Assembly: GCF_947488515.1 (NCBI RefSeq)
Contig: NZ_CANKZF010000002.1
Coordinates: 718,294-782,293, forward strand
From: an uncultured Nocardioides sp.
Lineage (GTDB): Bacteria > Actinomycetota > Actinomycetes > Propionibacteriales > Nocardioidaceae
Length of the DNA stretch: 64,000 nt
Reading direction: 5' to 3'
Below are positions 38,722 to 47,440 of the stretch, piece after piece. The notes beneath the pieces were generated by a model that was not told the origin of the DNA, did no database searches, and saw nothing but the letters and a program-made list of their open reading frames with translations. Each line of letters opens with the position of its first letter. Position 1 is the stretch's first letter. The translations under genes were made by a program, and so were the position numbers.

Positions 38722-38762
38722 TCGCGACCTAAGTAGCGTTCCCCCGCGGGGCCGGCAGGGCC

Positions 38763-38768
38763 TACGTT
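38763..38768 (+). promoter_or_regulatory. Candidate -10 (TACGTT) of the metzincin gene
   Basis: TACGTT lies 87 bases before GTG 38856. Unlike the leaderless genes it would give a leader of about 80 bases carrying a GGGAGGAG ribosome site. Confidence 0.4.
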
Positions 38769-38855
38769 GACGGGAGTCAGGGGATCGGGCCCCGCGACGA
38801 CTCGTCCTCGGCACGCTGTGCTCGATCCCGTCTTTCTCTCGGGAGGAGCGCTTCA

Positions 38856-40856
38856 GTGCGCAGAAAGTACCTGGTCGCCACCGGCTCAGCCGGCCTGTTG
38901 GCCATCATCACCCCAGCCCTGTCCGTCGCCGCACCAGCAGGTGACGACGGGGTCAGCCCGGCCCAGCAGGAGGCCCTCGACCTGGGCATCCAGGTGGCCC
39001 CCAAGGAGACGGACGCCGCCGCGCTGACGGCGGTCGCCAACCCCAACCCCTACCTCGCCAACCTGCCGGACATCACCGACGCGAACTACTTCGCCTGGAA
39101 CAAGCAGATGCACGAGCAGGCCGGGCGCCGCGCCGACTCCTCCAAGCTCGCCGCCAATCGCCGCGCGGCCTTCGACACCTTCGGCCGGGTCGTGAACGCC
39201 CGCGGTGTGCTGACGCCGTTCGTCCACGACGAGGAGGAGCCCGCCGGGACCCGGGGGTCCAACGACTCGCACGTGGACGCCGAGCCGATCCCCGGCTTCG
39301 GCACGGCCGCGACCCGCATGCCCGCCGTCCGCATCCTGGGTGAGCTCGCCGCCCCGCCGGGAGCACCGCGCACGGTCTCCACCACCGAGGACCAGGGCGC
39401 GATCCCGCTGGCGACCTCCACCGGCATCACCGCCGCCGGTGGTGCCTCGGTGACCACCTCCGTGCTGGGGGACGGTCCACACGGGCCGACCGCCTCCGGC
39501 GGTGACGGCACCAACGACTTCGACTTCTACTCCGTCGCGGTCGGGACCGGCCAGACGCTCACGGCCGACACCGAGGGCAGTGCCGCCGGCACCGACACGA
39601 TCCTCGTGGTCTGGGACGCAGCGGGCGAGCCCGTGGCCGCCGACGACGACAGCGGGACGGGCGTGCTGAGCTCGCTGTCCTACACGCCCGAGACGCCCGG
39701 TACCTACTACGTGATGGTCGGCGGCTACGCCCTCGACCCCCTGCCGGCCGACCCGTTCGACTCCGGTAGTGGTGCCGGCGGCGCCGACACCGGCGCGTAC
39801 CGCGTCGCCATCGCGAGCCAGACCCTCGACACCGACTACTACTCCGTGCGCCTGCGCCCCGGTGACGTCGTCGGAGCAGGTGCGGAGGGCTCGGCGACCG
39901 GCCTCACGGTGCGCACCCCGTCCGGCGAGCAGCGCGTGGGTGGCATCGGTACCGACGCCTCCGCCCTCTACCCGCCCACCTCGCCGCTCATCGGTGGCGG
40001 CAACACCGCCGTCGCCTACGTCGCCGAGGAGGCCGGCTGGTACTCCGTCCAGGTCACCGGCGGCAGCGGTGCGTACGACGTGACGGTCGCGGGCTACCGG
40101 CCCGGCACGCAGGGCGACCGTGGGCGCCGGCAGACCGTGCTGCTCGACTTCGCTCCCGGTCGGGTCAACACCGGCACCTGGGGCGGCCCCGGCCAGCGCA
40201 ACGTATCGCCGTTCGCCGCGTTCGTGCCGCAGTGGGGCATCGCCCGCACCGAGGCCCGCCGGATGGAGAACCGCATCCTCAACCAGGTGCGGCGCAACCT
40301 CCAGGCCGAGATCGCCGGCACCAACCCGGCGGTCACCGTCGACGTCCTCAACGCCCGCGACAACCAGGAGCTGATCGGGCAGGAGAACGTCTCGCGGATC
40401 TACGTCGCCGGCACGATCGCCGAGACCGGCATCAGCACCATCGGCATCGCGCAGTACATCGACCCGGGCAACTTCGGCCACCAGGACGAGGCGATCGTGC
40501 TGCTCGACGTGCTCAGCGCACCGGCCGGGCCGGCGTCGTCGCTCAACACCTACCTCGACGCGAGCAGCGACAGGATCGCGTTCGTCACCGCGGCGGTGGC
40601 CAACGTGACGGCCCATGAGGTGGGCCACACCGTCGGCAGCTACCACACCGACAACGCCGACGAGATCCACAACATGATGGACTCCGGCGGCGCCAACTTC
40701 GGGCAGAACCTCTACGGGGTCGGCCCGGACAACGTGGGCGGCACGGCTGACGACGAGAACATCGAGTTCCAGACCGACACCTACGCGCCGGTCGAGGGCT
40801 TCACCGGCCTCGAGGACACCGAGAACGTGACCTCCTGGGCCTACGCGGGGCGCTGA
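38856..40856 (+). CDS. Secreted metzincin-type metalloprotease with PPC domain
   Basis: The 666-residue precursor starts with a clear signal peptide (RRK, hydrophobic core, cleavage near APA at about 27). A propeptide-like region follows, then a pre-peptidase beta domain at about 215-325 (NDFDFYSVAVG...GTYYVMVGG) and a second beta stretch near 330-415. The C-terminal catalytic domain has HEVGHTVGSYH at residues 587-597, a perfect metzincin zinc motif HExxHxxGxxH, with a Met-turn-like NMMDSGG about 13 residues later. GTG 38856 has GGGAGGAG upstream. It is probably exported and self-processed. The substrate is unknown; no specific peptidase family was recognised. Confidence 0.85.
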   Translation: MRRKYLVATGSAGLLAIITPALSVAAPAGDDGVSPAQQEALDLGIQVAPKETDAAALTAVANPNPYLANLPDITDANYFAWNKQMHEQAGRRADSSKLAANRRAAFDTFGRVVNARGVLTPFVHDEEEPAGTRGSNDSHVDAEPIPGFGTAATRMPAVRILGELAAPPGAPRTVSTTEDQGAIPLATSTGITAAGGASVTTSVLGDGPHGPTASGGDGTNDFDFYSVAVGTGQTLTADTEGSAAGTDTILVVWDAAGEPVAADDDSGTGVLSSLSYTPETPGTYYVMVGGYALDPLPADPFDSGSGAGGADTGAYRVAIASQTLDTDYYSVRLRPGDVVGAGAEGSATGLTVRTPSGEQRVGGIGTDASALYPPTSPLIGGGNTAVAYVAEEAGWYSVQVTGGSGAYDVTVAGYRPGTQGDRGRRQTVLLDFAPGRVNTGTWGGPGQRNVSPFAAFVPQWGIARTEARRMENRILNQVRRNLQAEIAGTNPAVTVDVLNARDNQELIGQENVSRIYVAGTIAETGISTIGIAQYIDPGNFGHQDEAIVLLDVLSAPAGPASSLNTYLDASSDRIAFVTAAVANVTAHEVGHTVGSYHTDNADEIHNMMDSGGANFGQNLYGVGPDNVGGTADDENIEFQTDTYAPVEGFTGLEDTENVTSWAYAGR

Positions 40857-40875
40857 CCCGCAGCAGTCCCACCCG

Positions 40876-40910
40876 CGACGCGGTCGTCCCTCCAGGGGGC
40901 GGCCGCGTCG
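40876..40910 (+). terminator. Hairpin between convergent metzincin and CHAP genes
   Basis: An 8-bp stem (40876-40883 with 40903-40910) encloses an inner CCCT/AGGG pair. It is placed between two genes running towards each other. Confidence 0.55.
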
Positions 40911-40929
40911 TACGTCGACGGTGCAGCGG

Positions 40930-42597
40930 TCAGGGCCGGAAGCCGGGTCGCGCGGGACGGAGGTCCTCGACCCGCGCGGCAGCCGGTCGGGCGAGCAGGC
41001 GCGCGCCGGTGCGCGCGACGACGAGCTCGGCACCGCGGCGCGTCACCAGCCCGGGGGAGCGGGTGAGGTCGCGACCCTCGCCGACGCGTCGGGCCGGCCG
41101 CCCGGGCACGGTGCTGGTGACGACGACGACGCCGGTGCGGTCGGTGGCGGCCACGTGCAGGCCGCCGGCGACCTCCCCGACAGCGGGTGAGGCGTACGGC
41201 GACCACTCGCCGGCCAGTGCCGTCGGGCGGCTCCATCGACGACCGTCGAGCGTGCGTACGCCGAGCCGCCCGACCGCGCTGACCTGGTGCAGCCGGGTCG
41301 TGCCGTCGGCGGCGGTGGTGAGGGCCGGCGTCGAGGTGAGGGACGCTTCCGGTCCGCGGAGTCGCAGCAGGCGGCCGCGCCCGAGGGACTGCGCGTAGGT
41401 CGCTCCGCGGGACCCGACGGCCACCAGCCACGTGGAACCGGTGGCGTCGTTGCCGAGCACGGGTGCGCTGTGGGTCGACCAGGACGCCGGCCGGCCGACC
41501 CGGTCCGGGTGGGTCCACCGTCCCGCGCGGGTCAGGCGCCGGGTGACCAGGGTGCCGTCCGCCGAGACCGTCGCGAGCACCGGTCGCCGGGTGCGCGACT
41601 GGGCGAGCGCCGGGCTCGCGGTCGGGGCCGAGGTGCCGACGGCGCGCAGGGCCAGCCGCCCTCGGCGCGTCGTACCGACCATGACCCGGCCGTCGCGCGA
41701 GGTGGCGGCCACCCAGGGGCGGCCGTGGTCGTCGAGGCTCAACGCGGGTGCCACCACCGGGGTGAAGGCCCCCCGGCGACCGAGCTCCCGCGTCGGTCGG
41801 CCGGGTGCGGTCAGGAGCAGCGTCCCGCGGTCGTCGACGCGCGCGGTCCACGACCCGCCGAGCCCGTCGGGCACCGACACGACGGGCCGGTCCGAGCCGA
41901 CGAGGGGGGAGGGGGCGACGTCGGCGAGGTGCAGGTAGCGGAAGTCGCCGACCGGGACCGTGCGGGTGCCGTAGCCGCCGGCGGAGCCGTAGTTGTACTC
42001 CTCGATGGTCACGGTGCCGGGACCGATGTCGCTCACCCAGGCGACATGGCCGACACGACCCGCGTCGGTCTGGGCGACGGCGCCGATGGCGGGCACCGAG
42101 TCGACCCGGTAGCCCAGCCGGCGCGCGACGTCGTCCCAGTTGGCGGCGTTGCCCCAGTGCTCGCCGCGGAAGTGGTTGTCGAAGCCCGCCATGCCGTTGC
42201 GCTCGTGCAGGCGCCAGGAGACGAAGCTCGTGCAGTTGCGGAGCACGAAGCCCCAGGAGTCACCGATCGAGCCGTTGATCGACCACACGTTGCGGGCGCA
42301 GGTCGGTCGCGGGCCGCGGGGGTCGTAGAGGTGGCCGGAGACCGGGTCGAGGACCGGCGGCGGGGGCGGCGGGGGCTCGACGACCGGTGCCGGCGGTTGC
42401 CCGGGCTCGGGTGCGGGCACGGGAGCGGGCTCCGGCTCCTCGATCGGCGCCTGCGGCACGATCGGGCACTGGCCCTGCCACGCCCACGGATAGTCGTCGG
42501 CCGCGTGCGCTGCCGCGGCGCCCACACCCAGCACCCCACTGGCCAGGCATGTCGCCACGACAGCGCGCGCGAACCTTCTGCTCCCTCGTCCCCCCAC
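40930..42597 (-). CDS. Secreted CHAP-domain protein with C-terminal propeller-like domain
   Basis: The 555-residue precursor has a signal peptide (cleavage near AHA at about 32), then a Pro/Glu-rich spacer (about 50-85). A CHAP amidase/endopeptidase domain spans about 95-225, with the catalytic Cys122 in NCTSFVSW and His184 in GHVAWVS, followed by IEEYN. The remaining 320 residues are beta-rich repeats (SPALAQSR, SAPVLGND, SPAVGEVAGG) that look like a propeller or lectin-like binding region. The predicted role is cleaving peptidoglycan cross-bridges at the cell surface. GTG 42597 has TAACGT 7 bases upstream and no ribosome site. Confidence 0.85.
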   Translation of the reverse strand: MGGRGSRRFARAVVATCLASGVLGVGAAAAHAADDYPWAWQGQCPIVPQAPIEEPEPAPVPAPEPGQPPAPVVEPPPPPPPVLDPVSGHLYDPRGPRPTCARNVWSINGSIGDSWGFVLRNCTSFVSWRLHERNGMAGFDNHFRGEHWGNAANWDDVARRLGYRVDSVPAIGAVAQTDAGRVGHVAWVSDIGPGTVTIEEYNYGSAGGYGTRTVPVGDFRYLHLADVAPSPLVGSDRPVVSVPDGLGGSWTARVDDRGTLLLTAPGRPTRELGRRGAFTPVVAPALSLDDHGRPWVAATSRDGRVMVGTTRRGRLALRAVGTSAPTASPALAQSRTRRPVLATVSADGTLVTRRLTRAGRWTHPDRVGRPASWSTHSAPVLGNDATGSTWLVAVGSRGATYAQSLGRGRLLRLRGPEASLTSTPALTTAADGTTRLHQVSAVGRLGVRTLDGRRWSRPTALAGEWSPYASPAVGEVAGGLHVAATDRTGVVVVTSTVPGRPARRVGEGRDLTRSPGLVTRRGAELVVARTGARLLARPAAARVEDLRPARPGFRP

Positions 42598-42604
42598 CTG
42601 AAGG

Positions 42605-42610
42605 ACGTTA
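42605..42610 (-). promoter_or_regulatory. Candidate leaderless -10 (TAACGT) of the CHAP gene
   Basis: TAACGT on the minus strand ends 7 bases before GTG 42597. Confidence 0.5.
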
Positions 42611-42772
42611 GGGACGGCGCCGGGTGCGCGTGACCGGCTTTGCCGAGCTGTGCACGAGCCGTTGCCGAACGCTCACGGTCACGATGCGACCCCGGTGGCG
42701 AAGAGGTCCTCGGAGCGAGCTGGCCGGCCGTGCGGCCCGCAACGGTCCCTGTCCTCCGAAGCCGCCGGCTGC

Positions 42773-42778
42773 CACGAT
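42773..42778 (+). promoter_or_regulatory. Candidate -10 (CACGAT) of ldh
   Basis: CACGAT ends 5 bases before GTG 42784, the shortest spacing of the set. Confidence 0.3.
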
Positions 42779-42783
42779 GAGGC

Positions 42784-43707
42784 GTGACCTCCGCGAAGAT
42801 CGCCATCGTCGGCGCCGGCGCCGTCGGCTCCACGCTCGCGTACGCCTGCCTGGTCCGCGGCGTCGCCACCACCGTCGCCCTGCACGACGTCGACGCGGCG
42901 AAGGTGCGGGCCGAGGAGCTCGACCTCCGCCAGGGCCTGCAGTTCCTGCCCACCGCCCACGTCGAGGGGTCGGCCGACGTCTCCGTGTGCGCCGGGGCGC
43001 AGGTCGTCGCGGTGACGGCCGGAGCCAAGCAACAGCACGGGCAGACCCGCCTGGACCTCGCGGCCTCGACCACCAGCATGCTCCGCTCCCTGATGCCGGC
43101 CCTCGTGGAGGCGGCCCCGGACGCCCGCTTCGTGATGGTCACCAACCCCGTCGACGTGGTGACGTACGCCGCCCAGAAGCTGACCGGTCTCGGCACCGAG
43201 CAGCTCTTCGGCTCGGGCACCGTGCTCGACTCGGCGCGGCTGCGCGGGCTGGTGGCGGCGCGCTGCGGCGTCGCGGTCCAAAACGTCCACGCCTACGTCG
43301 TCGGCGAGCACGGCGACAGCGAGATCCCGCTGTGGAGCAGCGCGAGCATCGGCGGAGTGCCCGTCACCGACCTGGTGGCGGCCCACGAGCGGGACGCGAT
43401 GGCCGCCGAGGTGGTGGGCGCGGCCTACGAGATCATCAAGGGAAAGGGCGCCACCAACTACGCCATCGGCGTCTCCGGCAGCCGGATCATCGAGGCGGTG
43501 CTGCGCGACGAGAAGCGGGTGCTGCCGGTCTCCACGCTGCTGTCCGACTACCACGGCATCAGCGACGTCTGCCTCTCCGTGCCCACGGTGGTCGGGTCAG
43601 GTGGTGCCGAGCGGCGGCTGGAGGTCCCGATGAGCGAGGCCGAGCTCGCGGGGCTGCGCGCGAGCGCCGACCGCATCCGTGCCACCGCCCGCGACCTCGG
43701 CTTCTGA
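42784..43707 (+). CDS. ldh: L-lactate dehydrogenase
   Basis: This NAD-dependent enzyme reduces pyruvate to L-lactate. The 307-residue protein has the Rossmann motif IAIVGAGAVGSTLAYA, the substrate-binding arginine in the QTRLDLA loop, VTNPVDVVTYAAQKLTG, and the catalytic His in VVGEHGDSEIPLWSSA. The motifs favour LDH over malate dehydrogenase: the loop has Gln before the Arg (GQTR), the lactate-type signature. Preceding residues include an unusual KQQHGQ. GTG 42784 has no ribosome site. A TetR-type gene begins 21 bases after the stop. Confidence 0.92.
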   Translation: MTSAKIAIVGAGAVGSTLAYACLVRGVATTVALHDVDAAKVRAEELDLRQGLQFLPTAHVEGSADVSVCAGAQVVAVTAGAKQQHGQTRLDLAASTTSMLRSLMPALVEAAPDARFVMVTNPVDVVTYAAQKLTGLGTEQLFGSGTVLDSARLRGLVAARCGVAVQNVHAYVVGEHGDSEIPLWSSASIGGVPVTDLVAAHERDAMAAEVVGAAYEIIKGKGATNYAIGVSGSRIIEAVLRDEKRVLPVSTLLSDYHGISDVCLSVPTVVGSGGAERRLEVPMSEAELAGLRASADRIRATARDLGF

Positions 43708-43716
43708 GGCGTCACC

Positions 43717-43722
43717 TACGCT
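43717..43722 (+). promoter_or_regulatory. Candidate leaderless -10 (TACGCT) of the TetR-family gene
   Basis: TACGCT ends 6 bases before GTG 43729. The same hexamer and spacing precede the aldehyde dehydrogenase at 48087. Confidence 0.5.
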
Positions 43723-43728
43723 CGCGTC

Positions 43729-44412
43729 GTGGAGGAGAAGAACGCCCCCGAGCGCCGCTCGTACGACGCCAGCGGGCGCCGCGCGGCAGCCGAGCGGCGA
43801 CGGCTCCACGTCGCCGAGGTGGCGGCCCGGCTGTTCGCCGAGCGGGGCTGGAACGGCACGACCCTCGCCCTGGTCGCCGCCGAGTCGGGGGTGTCGGTCG
43901 AGCTGGTGACCAAGACCTTCGACGGCAAGGCCGGTCTCTTCATGGAGGCCTTCCGGTCCGCCGGGTTCGGGCGCCGCGGCGGGCTGCGGGAAGCCTTCGC
44001 CGGCCTGCGGCTCGACGACGAGCCCGACCTCGAGGTGCGGCTCGACCGGTTCGTCGAGTTCGCCTGCAGCATCGTCGTACCGATGGGGCCACTGGTGCTG
44101 GTGCTGGCGCACGGTGCCGAGCAGGACACGGCCCTGCGCGACCTGGTCCGCGGCGCGCACCTCGGCCACGCGGCGATGTGCGGCGACCTGGTGCGGCTCC
44201 TCGCGCGCGGGGAGCCCGCGCCGGACGCCGTCGACGAGGTCTACCTCCTGACGCGCGCGGAGACCTACGTGACCTTCGCCCAGCACCGCGGCTGGACGGT
44301 CGAGCGGTACGCCGCGTGGCTGCGGCGGTCGCTGCGCACGGCCGTCGACGGGCCGCCAGCGGCCTCGAACGGCGGAAGCGTGCCGCCCGCCCAAAAATTG
44401 GGTACGATCTGA
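43729..44412 (+). CDS. TetR-family transcriptional regulator
   Basis: The 227-residue protein has an N-terminal TetR helix-turn-helix (about 22-70; VAARLFAERGWNGTTLALVA, then ESGVSVELVTKTFDGKAGLF) and an all-helical ligand-binding domain. The final 20 residues are encoded by a locally AT-richer stretch containing a CCCAA-AAA-TTGGG inverted repeat (44390-44402), which is unusual here and may be a regulatory site for the next gene. No Shine-Dalgarno sequence precedes the start. Target and ligand are unknown; the flanking ldh and guaB3 genes are candidates only by position. Confidence 0.85.
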   Translation: MEEKNAPERRSYDASGRRAAAERRRLHVAEVAARLFAERGWNGTTLALVAAESGVSVELVTKTFDGKAGLFMEAFRSAGFGRRGGLREAFAGLRLDDEPDLEVRLDRFVEFACSIVVPMGPLVLVLAHGAEQDTALRDLVRGAHLGHAAMCGDLVRLLARGEPAPDAVDEVYLLTRAETYVTFAQHRGWTVERYAAWLRRSLRTAVDGPPAASNGGSVPPAQKLGTI

Positions 44413-44493
44413 CTGGATCCAAACGTGGGGTATGGATCCCGGGTCCAGAAGGTCCGGTCGGGTGGGGGCCCGGCCGGACCTGCTGCTCGCCGA

Positions 44494-44499
44494 TAGGCT
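44494..44499 (+). promoter_or_regulatory. Candidate leaderless -10 (TAGGCT) of guaB3
   Basis: TAGGCT ends 7 bases before ATG 44507. Upstream, GGATCC-like inverted halves around 44414-44440 might be an operator. Confidence 0.5.
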
Positions 44500-44506
44500 G
44501 CCGCGC

Positions 44507-45616
44507 ATGAGCGAGATCGAGATCGGCCGTGCCAAGCGCGGCCGCCGGGCGTACTCCTTCGACGACATCGCGATCGTGCCCTCGCGACGCACGCGCGATC
44601 CCGAGGAGGTCAGCACCGCCTGGCAGATCGACGCCTACCGCTTCGACATCCCCGTGCTGGCCGCGCCGATGGACTCGGTCATGTCGCCGTCCACCGCGAT
44701 CGCGCTGGGCCAGATGGGCGGCCTCGGGGTGCTCAACCTCGAGGGTCTCTGGACCCGCTACGACGACCCGACCGGCCTGCTCGAGGAGGTCGCCGGGCTC
44801 TCCGGGCACGAGGCCACCCGCCGGATGCAGGAGATCTACACCGAGCCGATCAAGCCGGAGCTGATCACCGAGCGGCTCAAGGAGGTGCGCGCCGCCGGCG
44901 TCACCGTCGCGGGCTCGCTCTCGCCGCAGCGCACCAAGGACCACGTCAAGGCCGTCGTCGACGCCGGCGTGGACATGTTCGTCATCCGCGGCACCACCGT
45001 CTCCGCCGAGCACGTGAGCAGCCAGGCCGAGCCGCTCAACCTCAAGGAGTTCATCTACGAGCTCGACGTCCCGGTCATCGTGGGCGGGTGCGCGACCTAC
45101 CAGGCCGCGCTCCACCTGATGCGCACCGGTGCCGCCGGTGTGCTCGTCGGCTTCGGTGGGGGTGCCGCCCACACGACGCGCACGGTCCTCGGCGTCGCCG
45201 TCCCGATGGCCAGCGCCCTCGCCGACGTCGCCGCCGCCCGCCGTGACTACCTCGACGAGTCCGGCGGCCGCTACGTCCACGTCATCGCCGACGGCTCCAT
45301 CGGCAGCTCGGGCGACATCGCCAAGGCCGTCGCCTGCGGCGCCGACGCGGTCATGATCGGCTCGCCGCTCGCCCGGGCCGTCGAGGCCCCGGGCCGCGGC
45401 TTCCACTGGGGGAGCGAGGCGACGCACGCTCAGCTGCCCCGCGGCGAGCGCGTCGGCTTCGAGCCGGTCGGGTCGCTGGAGGAGATCATGTTCGGTCCCT
45501 CCCGCGTCGCCGACGGCACCATGAACCTCATCGGCGCCCTGCGCCGGGCGATGGCCACCACGGGCTACACCGAGCTCAAGGAGTTCCAGCGCATCGAGGT
45601 CGTCGTCCAGCACTGA
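44507..45616 (+). CDS. guaB3: GuaB3-family IMP dehydrogenase-related protein
   Basis: The 369-residue TIM-barrel protein belongs to the IMPDH/GMP-reductase superfamily but has no CBS domains. It has YSFDDIAIVPSRRTRDPEEV, PVLAAPMDSVMSP, and FGGGAAHTTRTVLGVAVPMA. At the point where classical IMPDH has the nucleophilic cysteine (GSICTT), I see no equivalent cysteine in the expected barrel loop, so catalysis may differ. GuaB3 proteins are typical of actinobacteria and lie near guaB and guaA. The ATG at 44507 is chosen over the longer frame because of TAGGCT at 7 bases. Confidence 0.9.
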   Translation: MSEIEIGRAKRGRRAYSFDDIAIVPSRRTRDPEEVSTAWQIDAYRFDIPVLAAPMDSVMSPSTAIALGQMGGLGVLNLEGLWTRYDDPTGLLEEVAGLSGHEATRRMQEIYTEPIKPELITERLKEVRAAGVTVAGSLSPQRTKDHVKAVVDAGVDMFVIRGTTVSAEHVSSQAEPLNLKEFIYELDVPVIVGGCATYQAALHLMRTGAAGVLVGFGGGAAHTTRTVLGVAVPMASALADVAAARRDYLDESGGRYVHVIADGSIGSSGDIAKAVACGADAVMIGSPLARAVEAPGRGFHWGSEATHAQLPRGERVGFEPVGSLEEIMFGPSRVADGTMNLIGALRRAMATTGYTELKEFQRIEVVVQH

Positions 45617-45659
45617 TCGCGCCGCGATGTCGATTCGGCCGCCCTGAGAGACTGGCGCC

Positions 45660-45731
45660 ATGACGAACACCCCACGGAGTTCTTCTCCTCCGCTGCGCTC
45701 CCCCGGAGAACGCCGCGGGGACCCCGGATGA
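45660..45731 (+). CDS. Possible 23-residue upstream ORF coupled to glpD
   Basis: A 24-codon frame runs from ATG 45660 to TGA 45731; its stop overlaps the glpD start as ATGA, in a different frame. GAGACT ends 6 bases before its ATG, one base off the TANNNT pattern seen before other genes. The peptide is Ser/Pro/Arg-rich (starts MTNTPRSSSPP) and has no recognisable function. If translated, it would couple initiation to glpD, which has only a weak ribosome site of its own. Confidence 0.35.
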   Translation: MTNTPRSSSPPLRSPGERRGDPG

Positions 45732-47440
45732 GCATCGCCAAGGCCCTCGATGCCGACCAGCGCGCCGATGCGCTCCAGCAGCTCGGGTCCGGTGAGGTCG
45801 ACGTGCTCGTCGTCGGCGGCGGGATCGTCGGCGTCGGAGCGGCGCTCGATGCGGTGACGCGCGGCCTCAAGGTCGGGCTGGTCGAGCAGCGCGACCTCGC
45901 CTCCGGCACGTCGTCGCGCTCGTCCAAGCTGGTGCACGGCGGCCTGCGCTACCTCGAGATGTTCGACTTCGGGCTGGTCAAGGAGGCGCTGGAGGAGCGC
46001 GGCCTGCTGCTCACCCGGCTCGCGCCGCACCTGGTCCGGCCGGTGCCGTTCCTCTACCCGCTCGAGCACGCGTGGGAGCGCCCCTACGTCGGCGCCGGTG
46101 TCGCGCTCTACGACACGATGGCGATGACCGGCAGGTACGACATGGGCGTGCCCAAGCACAAGCACGTCTTCCGCAAGCAGCTCGCCCGGATGGCACCGGA
46201 CATCCGCACCGACAACCTCCACGGCGCGATCCGCTACTACGACTGCCAGGTCGACGACGCGCGCCTGGTGATGACCATCGCCCGCACCGCCGCCAACAAC
46301 GGCGCCCACGTCGCGACCCGCACCAAGGTGACCGGCTTCCTGCGCGACGGCGACCGCGTCGTCGGCGTGCACGCGCGCGACCTCGAGGGCCAGCGCGACC
46401 TCGAGATCCGTGCCCGCGTCGTCATCAACGCGGCCGGGGTCTGGACCGACGAGGTGCAGGACCTGGTGGGCGGAGAGGCACATCTCGACGTCGACGCCAG
46501 CAAGGGCATCCACGTCGTCGTCCCCAAGGACCGGATCCGGTCGGAGTGCGGCTTCATCACCAAGACCGAGAAGTCCGTGCTGTTCGTGATCCCGTGGGAC
46601 GACTTCTGGATCATCGGCACGACCGACACCGCGTGGGACCTCGACCTCGCCCACCCCGCCGCCAGCAGGACCGACATCGACTACGTCCTGGAGCACGCGA
46701 ACCGGCTCCTCAAGGACCCGCTCGACCACCGCGACGTCGTCGGGGTGTACGCCGGACTCCGGCCGCTGCTCAAGCCGACGCGCAAGGAGGGCGAGATGGG
46801 GGAGACCACCAAGCTCTCCCGCGAGCACACGGTCGCCAACCCGGTGCCCGGCCTCGTGCTGGTGGCCGGCGGCAAGCTGACGACGTACCGCGTCATGGCG
46901 CGCGACGCGGTCGACCACGCGATCCGCGACTTCGACGCCACGCCCTCCTCGATCACCGACCGGGTGCCGCTGATGGGCGCCTGGGGCCACGAGGCGCGGA
47001 CCAACCAGCGGGTCGCGCTCAGCCGCGCGTCGGGTCTCGAGGTCGGGACGATCGACCACCTGCTCGGCCGCTACGGCGGCCTCGTCGACGAGCTGCTGGC
47101 GCTGATCCACCGCCGCCCCGAGCTCGGCGAGCCCCTGCCCGGGGCCGAGCACTACCTGCGGGCCGAGGTGCTCTACGCCGTCACCCACGAGGGCGCGCGC
47201 CACCTCGACGACGTGCTGGCGCGGCGGACGCGGGTGTCGATCGAGACCTTCGACCGCGGCATCGCCGCCGCGCGTCCGGCCGCGGAGCTGATGGCCGAGG
47301 GTCTGGGCTGGGACGACGCGCAGCTCGAGGACGAGGTCGACCACTACCTGCGGCGGGTCGAGGCGGAGCGTCAGAGCCAGCTCATGCCGACCGACCAGGA
47401 GGCCGACGAGGCACGGGTCCAGGCCCGCGACATCGTCTAG
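45728..47440 (+). CDS. glpD: Glycerol-3-phosphate dehydrogenase
   Basis: GlpD oxidises sn-glycerol-3-phosphate to DHAP, passing electrons to the quinone pool, at the membrane. The 570-residue flavoprotein has the FAD fold DVLVVGGGIVGVGAALDAVTRGLKVGLVEQ (shown here as two parts: DVLVVGGGIVGVGAALDA and RGLKVGLVEQ), SSRSSKLVHGGLRYLE, a C-terminal DAO-C region and the family PLLKPTRKEGEMGETTKLSR stretch. The length is normal for aerobic GlpD. It may be preceded by a coupled short ORF. Its TAG stop is shared, base for base, with the stop of the convergent membrane-protein gene (CTAG, 47437-47440). Confidence 0.95.
   Translation: MSIAKALDADQRADALQQLGSGEVDVLVVGGGIVGVGAALDAVTRGLKVGLVEQRDLASGTSSRSSKLVHGGLRYLEMFDFGLVKEALEERGLLLTRLAPHLVRPVPFLYPLEHAWERPYVGAGVALYDTMAMTGRYDMGVPKHKHVFRKQLARMAPDIRTDNLHGAIRYYDCQVDDARLVMTIARTAANNGAHVATRTKVTGFLRDGDRVVGVHARDLEGQRDLEIRARVVINAAGVWTDEVQDLVGGEAHLDVDASKGIHVVVPKDRIRSECGFITKTEKSVLFVIPWDDFWIIGTTDTAWDLDLAHPAASRTDIDYVLEHANRLLKDPLDHRDVVGVYAGLRPLLKPTRKEGEMGETTKLSREHTVANPVPGLVLVAGGKLTTYRVMARDAVDHAIRDFDATPSSITDRVPLMGAWGHEARTNQRVALSRASGLEVGTIDHLLGRYGGLVDELLALIHRRPELGEPLPGAEHYLRAEVLYAVTHEGARHLDDVLARRTRVSIETFDRGIAAARPAAELMAEGLGWDDAQLEDEVDHYLRRVEAERQSQLMPTDQEADEARVQARDIV

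Noticed and set aside
42598..42783. Possible cyclic-di-AMP riboswitch before the CHAP gene, a frequent location in actinobacteria
   Set aside because: None of the conserved GGGGTGAA-type segments is present, and TAACGT 7 bases before the GTG indicates a leaderless transcript.
44390..44402. CCCAA-AAA-TTGGG as a terminator of the TetR-family gene
   Set aside because: The stem is only 5 bp and lies inside the coding end; more likely a chance or regulatory palindrome.
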